A stretch of 57,657 bases of DNA, taken from Bacteroidales bacterium (GTDB lineage Bacteria; Bacteroidota; Bacteroidia; Bacteroidales; Tenuifilaceae). Shown piece by piece: positions 28,446 to 36,816 of this stretch. Numbering within the stretch: position 1 is the stretch's first letter; every line of letters starts with the position of its first letter. The position numbers were made by a program, and so were the translations under genes. The DNA lies in contig JAFGDZ010000054.1 of the NCBI GenBank assembly GCA_016931855.1, positions 1 through 57,657 of the forward strand, given 5' to 3'. The notes under the pieces were generated by a model. The model saw only the letters and a list, made by a program, of their open reading frames with translations. It had not been told where the DNA came from and searched no databases.

Positions 28446-28725
28446 AGTTTTACGGTTTAGGTTTACTGCAATTTATGCAATACAATGGTAATTTCCCATA
28501 GTGGGTTTGGTGATATTTGTTAATGGAATTTGATGCCCCCTGATTTTTTGGGAGCGGTATTTACTGTGGTATGCATAGGGGAAAGACCCTATAACAGAAT
28601 AGCCGTATTTGCTATACTAGGAGTTATATGGAACAGGGGTGAAGTATGTAACTGTTTGGACGTGTAATCATGTTTTTAGTTGTTCTCGTGCTGCTTAATG
28701 TTTGTAAAAAAAAATAATACGATAA
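28446..28725. other. Intergenic region upstream of the chemoreceptor gene
   Basis: AT-rich spacer with no supported gene. It marks the switch from core-like genes to the AT-rich accessory segment. Confidence 0.4.
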
Positions 28726-28994
28726 TCATTCCTTGGGGGCAATTTTTATTGTCCAAGAAATTGTATTCAATTCACTCCATACATTTATTAAGTCCCTAAA
28801 AAGAAGTGTTTCATTAGGATAATTTAAGTACTTGCCTTTGGATAGCTTGGCAATCTTGCCAGAAGCCACCATGCGGTTCATGTCTTTTATTACCGCTTTT
28901 TTTGACTCACCTCAGAGGTGAAGTCTGCATAGGTGAATAAATAGCCTTTAGGAAGTCTATCTGTGGTAAACGCTATGTATTCATATGTTTTCAT
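28726..28994 (-). pseudogene. Frameshifted DUF6088/AbiEi-antitoxin-like remnant
   Basis: Reading minus from the ATG at 28994, the frame encodes MKTYEYIAFTTDRLPKGYLF and TYADFTSEVSQKK, then reaches TAA right after a run of seven A (plus-strand T at 28897-28903). With eight A the frame would continue as AVIKDMNRMVASGKIAKLSK then GKYLNYPNETLLFRDL and stop at 28726-28728. The joined product of about 89 residues looks like the winged-helix N-terminus of DUF6088/type IV antitoxin-like proteins, which usually run to about 200 residues, so the C-terminus is also missing. It is most simply a decayed gene; slippage on the A-run could in principle restore the frame. The family assignment is from motif memory. 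Confidence 0.6.
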
Positions 28995-29290
28995 GTTTTT
29001 AACTGTGTTGTAAAGGTGAATTATTTGTCCAGTTTATTATGAAAAAAACTGGACATTTTTGAGTTAAATGAAGTATGGTTATCTTTTGTATTATACTGAT
29101 GCATTTTGTTTTCTCTGATTGTTGATGTCTGTTTTGTAGTATGCTGTCCACTAGGCTTCCCTCAAGCGGGTTAGTTGAATAGACCTGCAAGAATAATCCG
29201 ACGGAGGCACAACTTATCCCCATGTTCTTTAGCGGGGCCGACCACCGAACTCTGTAATACTAGGCTTTGGAGCCTGAGGGGAACGGAGTT
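28995..29290. other. Intergenic region with a nested stem-loop at its right end
   Basis: No gene is seen. At 29247-29291 GAACTCTG pairs with CGGAGTTC (one G-U pair) and encloses a second hairpin, AGGCT-TTGG-AGCCT. The structure touches the stop codon of the T9SS-cargo gene on its right. No T-run follows on the minus strand, so it does not look like a standard terminator. Confidence 0.5.
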
Positions 29291-30889
29291 CTATTGTTTT
29301 ACAATTTTCTGAGAATGATAATGTCCGTTTATTAGATATCGGCATAAGTAAACACCACTATTCAAAAAGCGGATATTGATTTCGTCACCTGGGGCTTTAA
29401 ATAGTTTAATACAAGTGCCGTCTAAGGATAAAATCTCAATCCATTCAACATCTTTCGATCCTATTCTCAAAATATCACTAGTTGGGTTTGGATATAGAAT
29501 AGGAGCATTCTGGCTCTCTTTAAAATCATCAACGGATGTTGTACTTGAACTTACAGTTAGGGATACAGATTTATTTCCATTCCATCCATCTTTTGCCGTT
29601 ACTTTAACTTTAGTGTCGCTAGATTGAGTGGAGGTTAAGGTAAGGATTCCATTCTTTTCTACTAAAGTTATTTCGTTGCTGTTGTATTCGTAGTGGTACG
29701 TTAGAGAGTCTCCTTCTGGATCTGTAAATAGCTTTTTTAAATCTATCTCCATTGATGATTTAATGTTCTCAGATTTAATCTCGTTAGCTATTGGAGCTTG
29801 GTTTGTCCATTTAAGAATTGTTCCTCCAGAATTAGGCCCCCCCTGCTGGGTTGCTATATAAGTATAACCATTTAAATAAGCTGGGTTAGCACAAACATCG
29901 AAACCAAAATCTGGGTTGGCGGTTATGTCGTCGAAAATTCTAAATTCTCCATCACTGGGATTAATTCCAAATATCTCTGATGAACTTATCCCGTATATTA
30001 AGGTATCTGTTGATAACATGTTTGCTTCTACTCGGTCTTTTAACCCACATAAGGGTTCATAAGAAGAACCGTCGAAATTACAGGTGAAAACATTTCCTCC
30101 AGGGTTATTCCCCGACGTAGAAAAAACGCCAATTAGTTTATTCTCTCTAATTATTAACGACTTAGGGGATGTTCCAATACCATCTTGTCCAACCACAATT
30201 TTTTGGTATCCCGTTCCATCATATTTGATCCTTGCAAAACACCCAGGCATAATATTGCCGCCAGTTCCGTCGGGGTATGGAATTCCACCTCCATTAACAA
30301 AGGCAATGTATATGCTATCGTTGTGAAATGCGAAATCTGTTGGGTTTTGCCCAAGATCCAAGTTGGTGTTGTTATAAATTTTAGTGAGCTCAGTTCCGTC
30401 TTTTTTTAAGGTAAAAATGCTGCCTTTATCAGCAAAAGACCAATCCGAATTTAACCAGAGTACACTATCGGTTATGTATTTTATGTGAGTTTCCATAACA
30501 TCAAAGGGATCGAAATCTGCAATGAACTCAAAGGAATAATCCTGAAGCGAATATTTGAAAACTGAACCTCCTCCTTTTTCACTAAATCTGGTAGTTCCAT
30601 AAATAATAGTGTCGTTTGCCACTAGGCTAGATGGGGCATATCTAACATTGTCAAACTCCCAAATAACATTATATCCCTCTCCATTGCCATCAATTCTAAA
30701 AAAAATGCCATGTCCGTTTGGGGTGTTACTAATTATGTAAATAGAATCGTTTGTGCCAACCATTGCTTTTGCGCTATGCTCAAAATCGGCTCCCTCAAAA
30801 TCATAAATTAGTGATAAATGGTTGTCTTGTGCTTTGCTATAAAGGCTAGTAATTAGTACTACCGATAAAGTGAATAGAAGTTTCTTCAT
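29291..30889 (-). CDS. Secreted protein with type IX secretion C-terminal sorting domain
   Basis: The 532-residue protein has a signal peptide (KKLLFTLSVVLITSLYSKAQ). Residues 20-365 form a beta-propeller-like repeat region with recurring phrases such as DSIYII, GSVFKYS and GTGYQKIVVGQDG. Next is a cadherin/Ig-like domain at about 366-450 (LFTDPEGDSLTYHYEYNSNE) and a type A T9SS sorting domain at the end (ILYPNPTSDILRIG to YHSQKIVKQ). It should be exported by the Por system and attached to the surface or released. It is AT-rich relative to the flanking core genes and is probably a single-gene unit. Confidence 0.82.
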   Translation of the reverse strand: MKKLLFTLSVVLITSLYSKAQDNHLSLIYDFEGADFEHSAKAMVGTNDSIYIISNTPNGHGIFFRIDGNGEGYNVIWEFDNVRYAPSSLVANDTIIYGTTRFSEKGGGSVFKYSLQDYSFEFIADFDPFDVMETHIKYITDSVLWLNSDWSFADKGSIFTLKKDGTELTKIYNNTNLDLGQNPTDFAFHNDSIYIAFVNGGGIPYPDGTGGNIMPGCFARIKYDGTGYQKIVVGQDGIGTSPKSLIIRENKLIGVFSTSGNNPGGNVFTCNFDGSSYEPLCGLKDRVEANMLSTDTLIYGISSSEIFGINPSDGEFRIFDDITANPDFGFDVCANPAYLNGYTYIATQQGGPNSGGTILKWTNQAPIANEIKSENIKSSMEIDLKKLFTDPEGDSLTYHYEYNSNEITLVEKNGILTLTSTQSSDTKVKVTAKDGWNGNKSVSLTVSSSTTSVDDFKESQNAPILYPNPTSDILRIGSKDVEWIEILSLDGTCIKLFKAPGDEINIRFLNSGVYLCRYLINGHYHSQKIVKQ

Positions 30890-30946
30890 TACTTGTTGTT
30901 TAGGTTAATTGGGCGACTTCTGTTGTAATTATCTATCTGTTAATTT

Positions 30947-30969
30947 ACCGATAAAATACATTTATCGGT
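30947..30969. promoter_or_regulatory. Perfect 9-bp inverted repeat upstream of the T9SS-cargo gene
   Basis: ACCGATAAA at 30947-30955 and TTTATCGGT at 30961-30969 form a perfect dyad with a 5-base centre, 58 bases before the ATG at 30889. It could be an operator or an RNA hairpin in the leader. No regulator is adjacent. Confidence 0.5.
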
Positions 30970-31324
30970 TTAAATACCGTTAATAAATTGATTGCTATTC
31001 CTGCAAAGCGACAATCCCAAAACTTTAAAAGTGCCTACCAAAACATATTCACCTTTCTGAGTGGCATTGAGTCTTAAAATCGATTTTGCTCCCATAATAA
31101 GCCCTGCAGCGTCATGCTTCAAAAAAAATTAAGCAAAAGTAAAATGTTGTTCTGTTATACCAATACGCTTTCACGCATTGGGAAGGCTTTTTTCTTTACC
31201 ATAATTACGTTTTGAGTTGCTTTTTGGAGGATGGGGCCGTTGAACGGTTTAAGAACAGGGCTACATCTTCCTGTGGGAGCGCTATAATCACCTAAAACCA
31301 GACAAGGTTTTATTTCTAGTGATT
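30970..31324. other. Intergenic region in the accessory segment
   Basis: No coding frame with recognisable features is seen. Its composition is mixed, with no clear promoter. Confidence 0.4.
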
Positions 31325-31417
31325 TGGCGAATCGCCAGTACGAGCCCAGTACGCTGGGTGGAGTGAGAGGTGTTCCGGTGGGGCTTTACGGCTCACCGGC
31401 TATCAACCCGATTGGCG
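31325..31417. repeat. Multi-hairpin element next to the lipoprotein gene
   Basis: Four dyads are packed into 93 bases: TGGCGA with TCGCCA at 31325-31337, CCCAG with CTGGG at 31345-31358, CCGGTG with CACCGG at 31375-31399, and an outer CGCCA (31333-31337) with TGGCG (31413-31417). The outer pair and the first hairpin are alternatives. The element ends 11 bases from the stop of the adjacent gene. It has no T-run, so it is not a plain terminator. See the finding on 3' structured elements. Confidence 0.55.
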
Positions 31418-31428
31418 TTTCGTGCATT

Positions 31429-32253
31429 TTATCGTTCAGGTTTTATTAGTTTTATTTCTTTACAAAATTGATAGTCAATTGATATCGAGTCTATTTGATT
31501 GTCGCTTGAGTCATAAATTTTTGTTTTTATCAAGTTGCCTATACCATTGTATTCATATCGGAAATATGTTCCAAATCCCAAATCACCATTTTTGTCAAGA
31601 AACTCATATCTAATCAAGTTTGAATTATCATCATAAGAATAATGATAGCTTTGAAACAGTTCTATATCATCAGATTCATAATTTGAATATCGTAGGCGTT
31701 CAATATTGTTTCCTTTACTATCATACTTGTAATACATTTTGTCGTATATCGTCTTCAATTCGTTGGATAATTTTGTAATAGTACTGTCAAGGAATCCGTG
31801 GCTATAGTAATAGTTGATTGATGTGTCAATTCTGCCATCTGCAGAATACTTTTTCTTGTCAATTATAGTATTACCTGAATACTCGAAAGTATTATATCCA
31901 GTTAAAATCATGTTCAAGTTATAAAACTCTGTTTTTACTTTATTTCCTGCATCGTAGTAATACTTGGAGTATCCTTCATTGCTACTAAAATATTCAACAA
32001 TTCTATTATTTGAGTCGTATTTATAGGTCTCATAATAATCATTTTTTGAATCAAAAAAACTGGTTTCCACTCTTGTTAAAAATCCACATTCATTATAATG
32101 CTCAACGGTTGATTTTACTTGGTTATCATATGCAGAAGTTATCGTCGAAACTGTTGTTCCCGTACATTCTTCGGAATCATTTTTATCCTTATCACAGCTT
32201 AGCAGTATTGTACTTGTGAAAAATGCTAATAAAAAAATCCTTATGCTTCTCAT
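31429..32253 (-). CDS. Lipoprotein with YD/RHS-like repeats
   Basis: The 274-residue product starts MRSIRIFLLAFFTSTILLSC, a lipoprotein signal with Cys at about residue 20. The rest is a Tyr/Asp/Asn-rich series of YD-like beta repeats (YKYDSNNRIVEYFSS, YYYDAGNKVKTEFYN, YKYDSKGNNIERLRYS, FRYEYNGIGNLIKTKIYDSS), about 20-25 residues each. Such repeats form beta-sheet shells or spirals in RHS and teneurin proteins, but no toxin domain follows. The ATG at 32253 was chosen; the frame extends further upstream without a signal-like sequence. The function is unknown. It is AT-rich, flanked by structured intergenic elements. Confidence 0.7.
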   Translation of the reverse strand: MRSIRIFLLAFFTSTILLSCDKDKNDSEECTGTTVSTITSAYDNQVKSTVEHYNECGFLTRVETSFFDSKNDYYETYKYDSNNRIVEYFSSNEGYSKYYYDAGNKVKTEFYNLNMILTGYNTFEYSGNTIIDKKKYSADGRIDTSINYYYSHGFLDSTITKLSNELKTIYDKMYYKYDSKGNNIERLRYSNYESDDIELFQSYHYSYDDNSNLIRYEFLDKNGDLGFGTYFRYEYNGIGNLIKTKIYDSSDNQIDSISIDYQFCKEIKLIKPER

Positions 32254-32291
32254 GGTTGATATGTTTTTGTATGTTGTTTCTGTGTGAATGC

Positions 32292-32349
32292 CAACGGTGG
32301 TGGTATGAAATCGTAACGCACTTCGAAGCGCTGAATTATCAAACCGTTG
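32292..32349. repeat. Dyad-symmetric element between two accessory genes
   Basis: CAACGGT at 32292-32298 pairs with ACCGTTG at 32343-32349, enclosing the self-complementary CTTCGAAG (32321-32328) flanked by CGC and GCG. A second CCGTTG follows at 32353-32358. Size and shape recall attC-type recombination sites, but the attC core consensus is not convincingly met. Confidence 0.4.
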
Positions 32350-32416
32350 CTGCCGTTGATTAACTGTTATATTTCTCGAAGATACCACTTTCTGCGCTAT
32401 GTTTTTTGACCGCCTA

Positions 32417-33463
32417 TTAGACCCTGGTGGTTTTAATCCTTGAAGGTTGTATCGGTTTATTACAATCAATAATAATTACATCAATATTATATCCTTTCGG
32501 TATATTATTTATCAATTTTGAATTCAGTTCTTCAATAGATTGAAACTTTTTGGGTAGCGGATATTTATCCCTAGATTTATACCAAAGCACTAAATAAATT
32601 CCAAATGCTGTTTTATCTCTATCCATATATTCAGGAAGCTGCGTATTAATTGCAGTATCAACATCGTCATGATGTGCATTCTTTATTTCTAAACATATAT
32701 TAAACTTCCCATTTGAGAAAGTGAAATCCACATTTCCATTTCCAACTTTGGGTTCTCTAGCTATGTAAATGCTAGAATCAAGACAGTATTTATTGAGCAA
32801 TATTTTTATGAATGGTTGAGTTTCTATCTCTTTCAAAGGGGTATCATCTTTCCACAAGTAACGATAACCACCGTCTTTTTCAATATTATATTTTACGTAT
32901 TCCTTGATATATGAAGAAATCTTCTCTTGTAAATCTTGATAAGAAGAGATAATCGTTTCCGGTATCAGTTTTCTGCGTATCTCAGTCTCATTTTGTGAAA
33001 TAAAGTCAGCTATAATTTCATCCTGACTTTTCACAAAACCTCTTACGTGACAAAATCCTTCAACAATTTTTTTCGTATCCCTGCCTATTGTCTGTGGCTC
33101 AAGTATGCTTTTATTCACATCTGTATTTGAGACATAATCTAAACCATTTAGATAATCAAAAAGTGTCTTTTTCTCAGAATCATCTACATCTAATCTTTTT
33201 TCAGCAATTACACCTGCAAAAAACACTATTGTTTTTTGATAATCAGGACTAAGTTGAGCGAGGTAAGATTTTAGATAATCCCATTTTTTAATCCAATACC
33301 ATTCGTAGTAATATATTACATCAAGTACATTAAATACAATTTCAAAAAAACTTTTCTTCTGAGGAGTTGTCCAGCCATTTTTGTCAAGAGTCATATAAAT
33401 CTCATGATTCAGGTCATTAGACAAGTACATTTCTAGTATTTTCTCATTAGATAATTCTTCCAT
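32417..33463 (-). CDS. Putative PD-(D/E)XK nuclease family protein
   Basis: The 348-residue protein is mainly helical in its first two thirds. Its C-terminal third has a restriction-endonuclease-like core: REPKVGNGNVDFTFSNGKFN, then ICLEIKNAHHDD, giving D (VDF), then E-x-K (EIK) about 13 residues later at about residues 250-268, and a following strand FGIYLVLWYK. No methyltransferase, helicase or partner nuclease is next to it. It could be a stand-alone defence or housekeeping nuclease, or a nucleic-acid binder. The last residues (after about 335) run into a non-conserved flank, so the native end may have been altered. AT-rich codon use suggests transfer. Confidence 0.65.
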   Translation of the reverse strand: MEELSNEKILEMYLSNDLNHEIYMTLDKNGWTTPQKKSFFEIVFNVLDVIYYYEWYWIKKWDYLKSYLAQLSPDYQKTIVFFAGVIAEKRLDVDDSEKKTLFDYLNGLDYVSNTDVNKSILEPQTIGRDTKKIVEGFCHVRGFVKSQDEIIADFISQNETEIRRKLIPETIISSYQDLQEKISSYIKEYVKYNIEKDGGYRYLWKDDTPLKEIETQPFIKILLNKYCLDSSIYIAREPKVGNGNVDFTFSNGKFNICLEIKNAHHDDVDTAINTQLPEYMDRDKTAFGIYLVLWYKSRDKYPLPKKFQSIEELNSKLINNIPKGYNIDVIIIDCNKPIQPSRIKTTRV

Positions 33464-33744
33464 TTTATATCAAGAGTTTCATGTTGTTCCGTCAGTCCCG
33501 CTTGTTGCCAACTTACTTATCTATCCTACGCCCGTCTTACATATCCACCCAAATCCAGGTGATACGTACGATAACCATTGCCTATACCAAACCTACTAAA
33601 AAATCACTTAAAATATTAGCCTGTAACTAAAATATTTAAGATGGTGAATGGTGCTATGTTTTGGATATTATACTAATGCTGCTGTGTGGTGTGCTTAGGA
33701 TGGGTAGGGGTGTGTTGTATTTATAAACATGCTAAAATAAAAAA
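33464..33744. other. Intergenic region between nuclease-like gene and tRNA terminator
   Basis: No supported gene, integrase remnant or copy of the tRNA 3' end was found here. Confidence 0.4.
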
Positions 33745-33769
33745 GCCAGTAAAACATTGTTTTACTGGC
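33745..33769 (-). terminator. Intrinsic terminator downstream of tRNA-Pro
   Basis: GCCAGTAAAAC at 33745-33755 pairs with GTTTTACTGGC at 33759-33769 around ATT. T-runs flank both sides. It lies 12 bases beyond the tRNA 3' end on the minus strand. Confidence 0.8.
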
Positions 33770-33781
33770 TTTTTGCTTTAG

Positions 33782-33856
33782 TCGGGGTGAGAAGATTCGA
33801 ACTTCCGACCCCGCGCCCCCCAGACGCGTACTCTAACCGGACTGAGCTACACCCCG
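33782..33856 (-). tRNA. tRNA-Pro(GGG)
   Basis: On the minus strand the 75-base gene folds as a full cloverleaf. The acceptor arm CGGGGTG pairs with CACCCCG, with discriminator A. The D-arm is GCTC with GAGT, the anticodon arm CGCGT with GCGCG around loop CTGGGGG (anticodon GGG, proline), and the T-arm GGAAG with CTTCT around TTCGAAT. The CCA end is not encoded. A terminator follows. Confidence 0.93.
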
Positions 33857-33948
33857 AACTTTTTGCGGTGGCAAATGTAGCCCTATTTTTCTTAAATGCG
33901 AAAACTTTTGCCCTCTTTTTTTGTTAACCACCTGTTCGTTTTTAGGGG

Positions 33949-33978
33949 TTGTGCATTCACCTCCTTTGAGTAACTTTG
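33949..33978 (+). promoter_or_regulatory. Predicted Bacteroidota promoter of trxB
   Basis: TTG at 33949-33951, 19 bases, then TAACTTTG at 33971-33978, a full match to TAnnTTTG. The box ends 28 bases before the trxB ATG. Confidence 0.75.
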
Positions 33979-34006
33979 TGATAGAAACTTATAAATATTT
34001 CGCTAT

Positions 34007-35002
34007 ATGGATTTATTCAAACCAATGGACTCCAATGCCCCAAAAGAGGCAAGTAAGGGGGCAGGCATGCCCGAGGAGCATGTTAAGGTTCTTATTCTTG
34101 GCTCTGGCCCTGCTGGTTACACCGCTGCCATTTACGCTGCGCGTGCTAACCTTAGCCCTGTTGTGTATGAGGGTATTCAGCCTGGCGGGCAGCTTACCAC
34201 CACCACCGAGATTGATAACTTCCCGGGCTATCCACAGGGTATAACTGGAAATGAGATGATGGAAGATCTTAAGAAGCAGGCTATGCGCTTTGGAACCGAG
34301 GTTCGCTTTGGCTTGGCTACGGCTACCGATCTTTCGCAATCGCCTTTTAGGGTTACCATTGATGAGGAGAAGGTAATTGTGGCCGATGCGCTAATTATTG
34401 CAACTGGTGCAACGGCTAAGTACCTAGGCTTGGAGACAGAGGAGAAGTTTAAGGGGCAAGGTGTTTCGGCATGTGCTACCTGCGATGGTTTCTTCTACCG
34501 CGGTCAGGATGTGGCTGTGGTGGGCGGTGGCGACACAGCCTGCGAGGAGGCTACCTACCTGTCGGGTATCTGCCGGAAGGTGTACCTAATTGTGCGTAAG
34601 CCTTACCTAAGGGCTTCCAAAGCAATGCAGGATAGGGTTTTTAGCACTCCAAACATCGAGGTGCTATTTGAGCATGTAACCCAGGAGATTAAGGGCGATA
34701 TGTCTGGCGTTAACGGCATGGTTCTGGTTAACGGCAAAGGGGAGAAGGTTAATTTTGATATCACCGGCTTCTTTGTGGCAATTGGGCATCATCCTAACTC
34801 CGATATCTTTAAGCCTTACCTTGATACCGATGAGGTTGGCTACATTAAAACCGTTCCAGGAACAACAAAAACCAACGTTCCAGGTGTGTTTGCCTGCGGC
34901 GATGTGCAGGATCCGCACTACCGTCAGGCTATCACCGCTGCGGGCTCTGGCTGTATGGCCGCTATTGATGCCGAGCGTTACCTTGGCGAGCGTAAGTTTT
35001 AA
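34007..35002 (+). CDS. trxB: Thioredoxin-disulfide reductase
   Basis: TrxB moves electrons from NADPH through FAD to thioredoxin. The 331-residue protein has the FAD-binding start VLILGSGPAGYTAAIYAARA at about residues 28-47, the redox-active CATCDGFFY at about 156-164, the NADPH-binding GGGDTACEEATYL right after it, and the FAD-contact end GVFACGDVQDPHYRQAITAA. An N-terminal extension of about 25 residues precedes the core. The promoter spacing supports the ATG at 34007. A two-way terminator separates it from the convergent rnf operon. Confidence 0.96.
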   Translation: MDLFKPMDSNAPKEASKGAGMPEEHVKVLILGSGPAGYTAAIYAARANLSPVVYEGIQPGGQLTTTTEIDNFPGYPQGITGNEMMEDLKKQAMRFGTEVRFGLATATDLSQSPFRVTIDEEKVIVADALIIATGATAKYLGLETEEKFKGQGVSACATCDGFFYRGQDVAVVGGGDTACEEATYLSGICRKVYLIVRKPYLRASKAMQDRVFSTPNIEVLFEHVTQEIKGDMSGVNGMVLVNGKGEKVNFDITGFFVAIGHHPNSDIFKPYLDTDEVGYIKTVPGTTKTNVPGVFACGDVQDPHYRQAITAAGSGCMAAIDAERYLGERKF

Positions 35003-35024
35003 GCTTTGCACATATAAAACAAAA

Positions 35025-35043
35025 GGGCTGCCCAAAGCAGCCC
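35025..35043. terminator. Bidirectional terminator between trxB and rnfA
   Basis: GGGCTGC at 35025-35031 pairs with GCAGCCC at 35037-35043 around CCAAA, with AAAA before and TTTTTG after. It serves trxB (plus) and the rnf operon (minus). Confidence 0.85.
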
Positions 35044-35073
35044 TTTTTGTTTTTAGTATCCTTGGGTTAAAAC

Positions 35074-35646
35074 CTAAACAATACCAGCAAAGCCCATAAA
35101 TGCAAGGGCAAGAATCCCTGCGGTTAGAAGAGCAATGGGGGCACCTCTCATTGGTTTTGGAATGTCAACTAAATCGAGAGCCTCACGAATACCCGCAAAG
35201 GTTACCAGCGCAAAGCCAAAGCCAATGGCGTTAGCTATGGCAAAAACAACGCTTTGCATTAGTGGCAAATCCTTTTGTACGGCAAGTAGCGCAACACCAA
35301 GCACCGCACAGTTGGTGGTAATAAGCGGAAGGAAAATACCTAGTGCTTGGTAAAGGGATGGGCTCACCTTTTTAAGAATGATCTCTACCATTTGTACCAA
35401 TGCCGCAATTACCAGAATAAAGGCAACGGTTTGCATATAACCTATTCCAAGTGGTACCAGAATAAAGTTTTGTAGCATGTAGGTAACAATGGTGGCAATA
35501 GTCATTACAAAGGTAACAGCACCGGCCATACCCATTGATGTTTGAACCTTATTGGAAACACCTAGGAATGGACATACGCCTAAGAACTGGCTTAGTACGA
35601 TGTTGTTAACAAATATGGCTGATATAACAATTATTATGTATTCCAT
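35074..35646 (-). CDS. rnfA: Electron transport complex subunit RnfA
   Basis: The 190-residue membrane protein is the RnfA/NqrE-type subunit of the Rnf complex, with six predicted helices. Family stretches are IFVNNIVLSQFLGVCPFLGV near the N-terminus and ITTNCAVLGVALLAVQKD in the middle; the two conserved Cys in these helices ligate the membrane iron-sulfur centre in Rnf/Nqr structures. It is the last gene of the operon, 10 bases after rnfE, before the shared terminator. Confidence 0.96.
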   Translation of the reverse strand: MEYIIIVISAIFVNNIVLSQFLGVCPFLGVSNKVQTSMGMAGAVTFVMTIATIVTYMLQNFILVPLGIGYMQTVAFILVIAALVQMVEIILKKVSPSLYQALGIFLPLITTNCAVLGVALLAVQKDLPLMQSVVFAIANAIGFGFALVTFAGIREALDLVDIPKPMRGAPIALLTAGILALAFMGFAGIV

Positions 35647-35656
35647 GACCTAAGTA

Positions 35657-36244
35657 TTAAGATTGCTTTTTAGCAAGTTTATTCATTATAAGAATAAGGA
35701 AGCCTAGCGCAAAGAATGCTCCTGGAGCAAGCACAAACACTAGGATACCATCGCCCGATATGAACTTGAATCCAAAAATGGCACCCGAACCCAAAAGTTC
35801 GCGGGTGGCACCAAGTAGGGTAAGCGCAAAGGTAAAACCAAGCCCCATACCCAAGCCATCGATAAGCGAGGGTAGCACGCCATTCTTTGAAGCAAACGCT
35901 TCGGCGCGGCCTAGCACAATACAGTTAACCACAATTAGGGGGATAAATAGCCCTAGCTGGGAGTGAAGTGCTGGCAGAAAGCCTGCCATTGCTAAGTCGA
36001 TAACGGTTACGAATGCCGCAATAACCACAATAAACGACGGAATTCTAACCTTTGCTGGTATTAAGCCTGCAATAAGCGATATAACCACATTGGACATGGC
36101 AAGCACAAAGGTGGTTGCAAGTCCCATACCCATACCGTTAATGGCGCTGGTAGTGGTACCAAGGGTAGGACACATACCTAGTAGCAGAACAAATACTGGG
36201 TTCTCCCTAAGGAATCCTTTGGTGAAGTTCGATAGCTGACTCAT
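35657..36244 (-). CDS. rnfE: Electron transport complex subunit RnfE
   Basis: The 195-residue membrane subunit is homologous to RnfA and NqrD. Key stretches are [20 protein letters not shown] at about residues 15-34 and [20 protein letters not shown], each with the conserved Cys that helps hold the iron-sulfur centre between RnfA and RnfE. The start overlaps the rnfG stop by one base (TAATG), and AGGAGGT lies in the end of rnfG just before it. Confidence 0.95.
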   Translation of the reverse strand: MSQLSNFTKGFLRENPVFVLLLGMCPTLGTTTSAINGMGMGLATTFVLAMSNVVISLIAGLIPAKVRIPSFIVVIAAFVTVIDLAMAGFLPALHSQLGLFIPLIVVNCIVLGRAEAFASKNGVLPSLIDGLGMGLGFTFALTLLGATRELLGSGAIFGFKFISGDGILVFVLAPGAFFALGFLILIMNKLAKKQS

Positions 36245-36816
36245 TATTTACCTCCTTCCTTTAATGCGTTATAGGCACGTTGAACTGCATCGCAGTATGC
36301 CCTTGAACTAATGGTAGAGGCAGTAATTGCGTCAACATCACCACCGTCTTTCTTAACTCGTATTTTAAAGTCCTCTGGGTTTACACCTTGAAACTGAACG
36401 CTAAAGCCAGATTTAGAGGTCTCCATCTTATCGCCCAAACCTGGGGTTTCCTTGTGCGATACCACATCAATGCCATGAATGGTTCCATCGGCATTAAAGC
36501 CTACCATAAGCTCAATAAGACCGCCAAAACCATTGTTGGAGAAGGTTTTTACAGCAGTTCCAACCTTTTCGCCACCTTTGGTTGCGTTGTAGAACACAAG
36601 GGTACCACCGTCGTACTGCACCTCGGTTGCTTCGGCCGAAGGCTGGTTGTCGAACTCGGGGAGCACGTTGCTAATGGCGGTGTTAATTTTAGCCTCCTGA
36701 GCCTTACGAATAGGCTCCTTGGTTAACTCGTAAACAAACCCTAGAACTGCCGATGATAGTAGCGTAATCACCAGTAGGGTAAGGGTCATATTAGAAAATG
36801 TTGATTCCTTAGCCAT
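36244..36816 (-). CDS. rnfG: Electron transport complex subunit RnfG (FMN-bound)
   Basis: The 190-residue protein has one N-terminal membrane helix ([20 protein letters not shown]) and a periplasmic FMN-binding domain. The covalent FMN site is in [13 protein letters not shown] near residue 165, with TAST in place of the commoner SGAT; the flavin-bearing Thr is kept. [16 protein letters not shown] is typical of the domain. A longer frame begins at 36882, but the ATG at 36816 is preferred because AGGAGGTT lies 6-7 bases before it and the helix follows. It overlaps the end of rnfD by 8 bases. Confidence 0.93.
   Translation of the reverse strand: MAKESTFSNMTLTLLVITLLSSAVLGFVYELTKEPIRKAQEAKINTAISNVLPEFDNQPSAEATEVQYDGGTLVFYNATKGGEKVGTAVKTFSNNGFGGLIELMVGFNADGTIHGIDVVSHKETPGLGDKMETSKSGFSVQFQGVNPEDFKIRVKKDGGDVDAITASTISSRAYCDAVQRAYNALKEGGK

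Noticed and set aside
29247-29291. Intrinsic terminator of the T9SS cargo gene
   Set aside because: The stem-loop lacks a T-run on the minus strand and overlaps the stop codon; it is listed as a structured element instead.
31429-32469. Longer version of the YD-repeat lipoprotein starting at 32469
   Set aside because: The extra N-terminal 72 residues translate the structured intergenic element and would bury the lipoprotein signal; the ATG at 32253 fits far better.
28446-33781. Phage or integrative element with att sites around the tRNA-Pro
   Set aside because: No integrase, no phage genes and no direct repeat of the tRNA 3' end were found; only an accessory-segment interpretation is kept.
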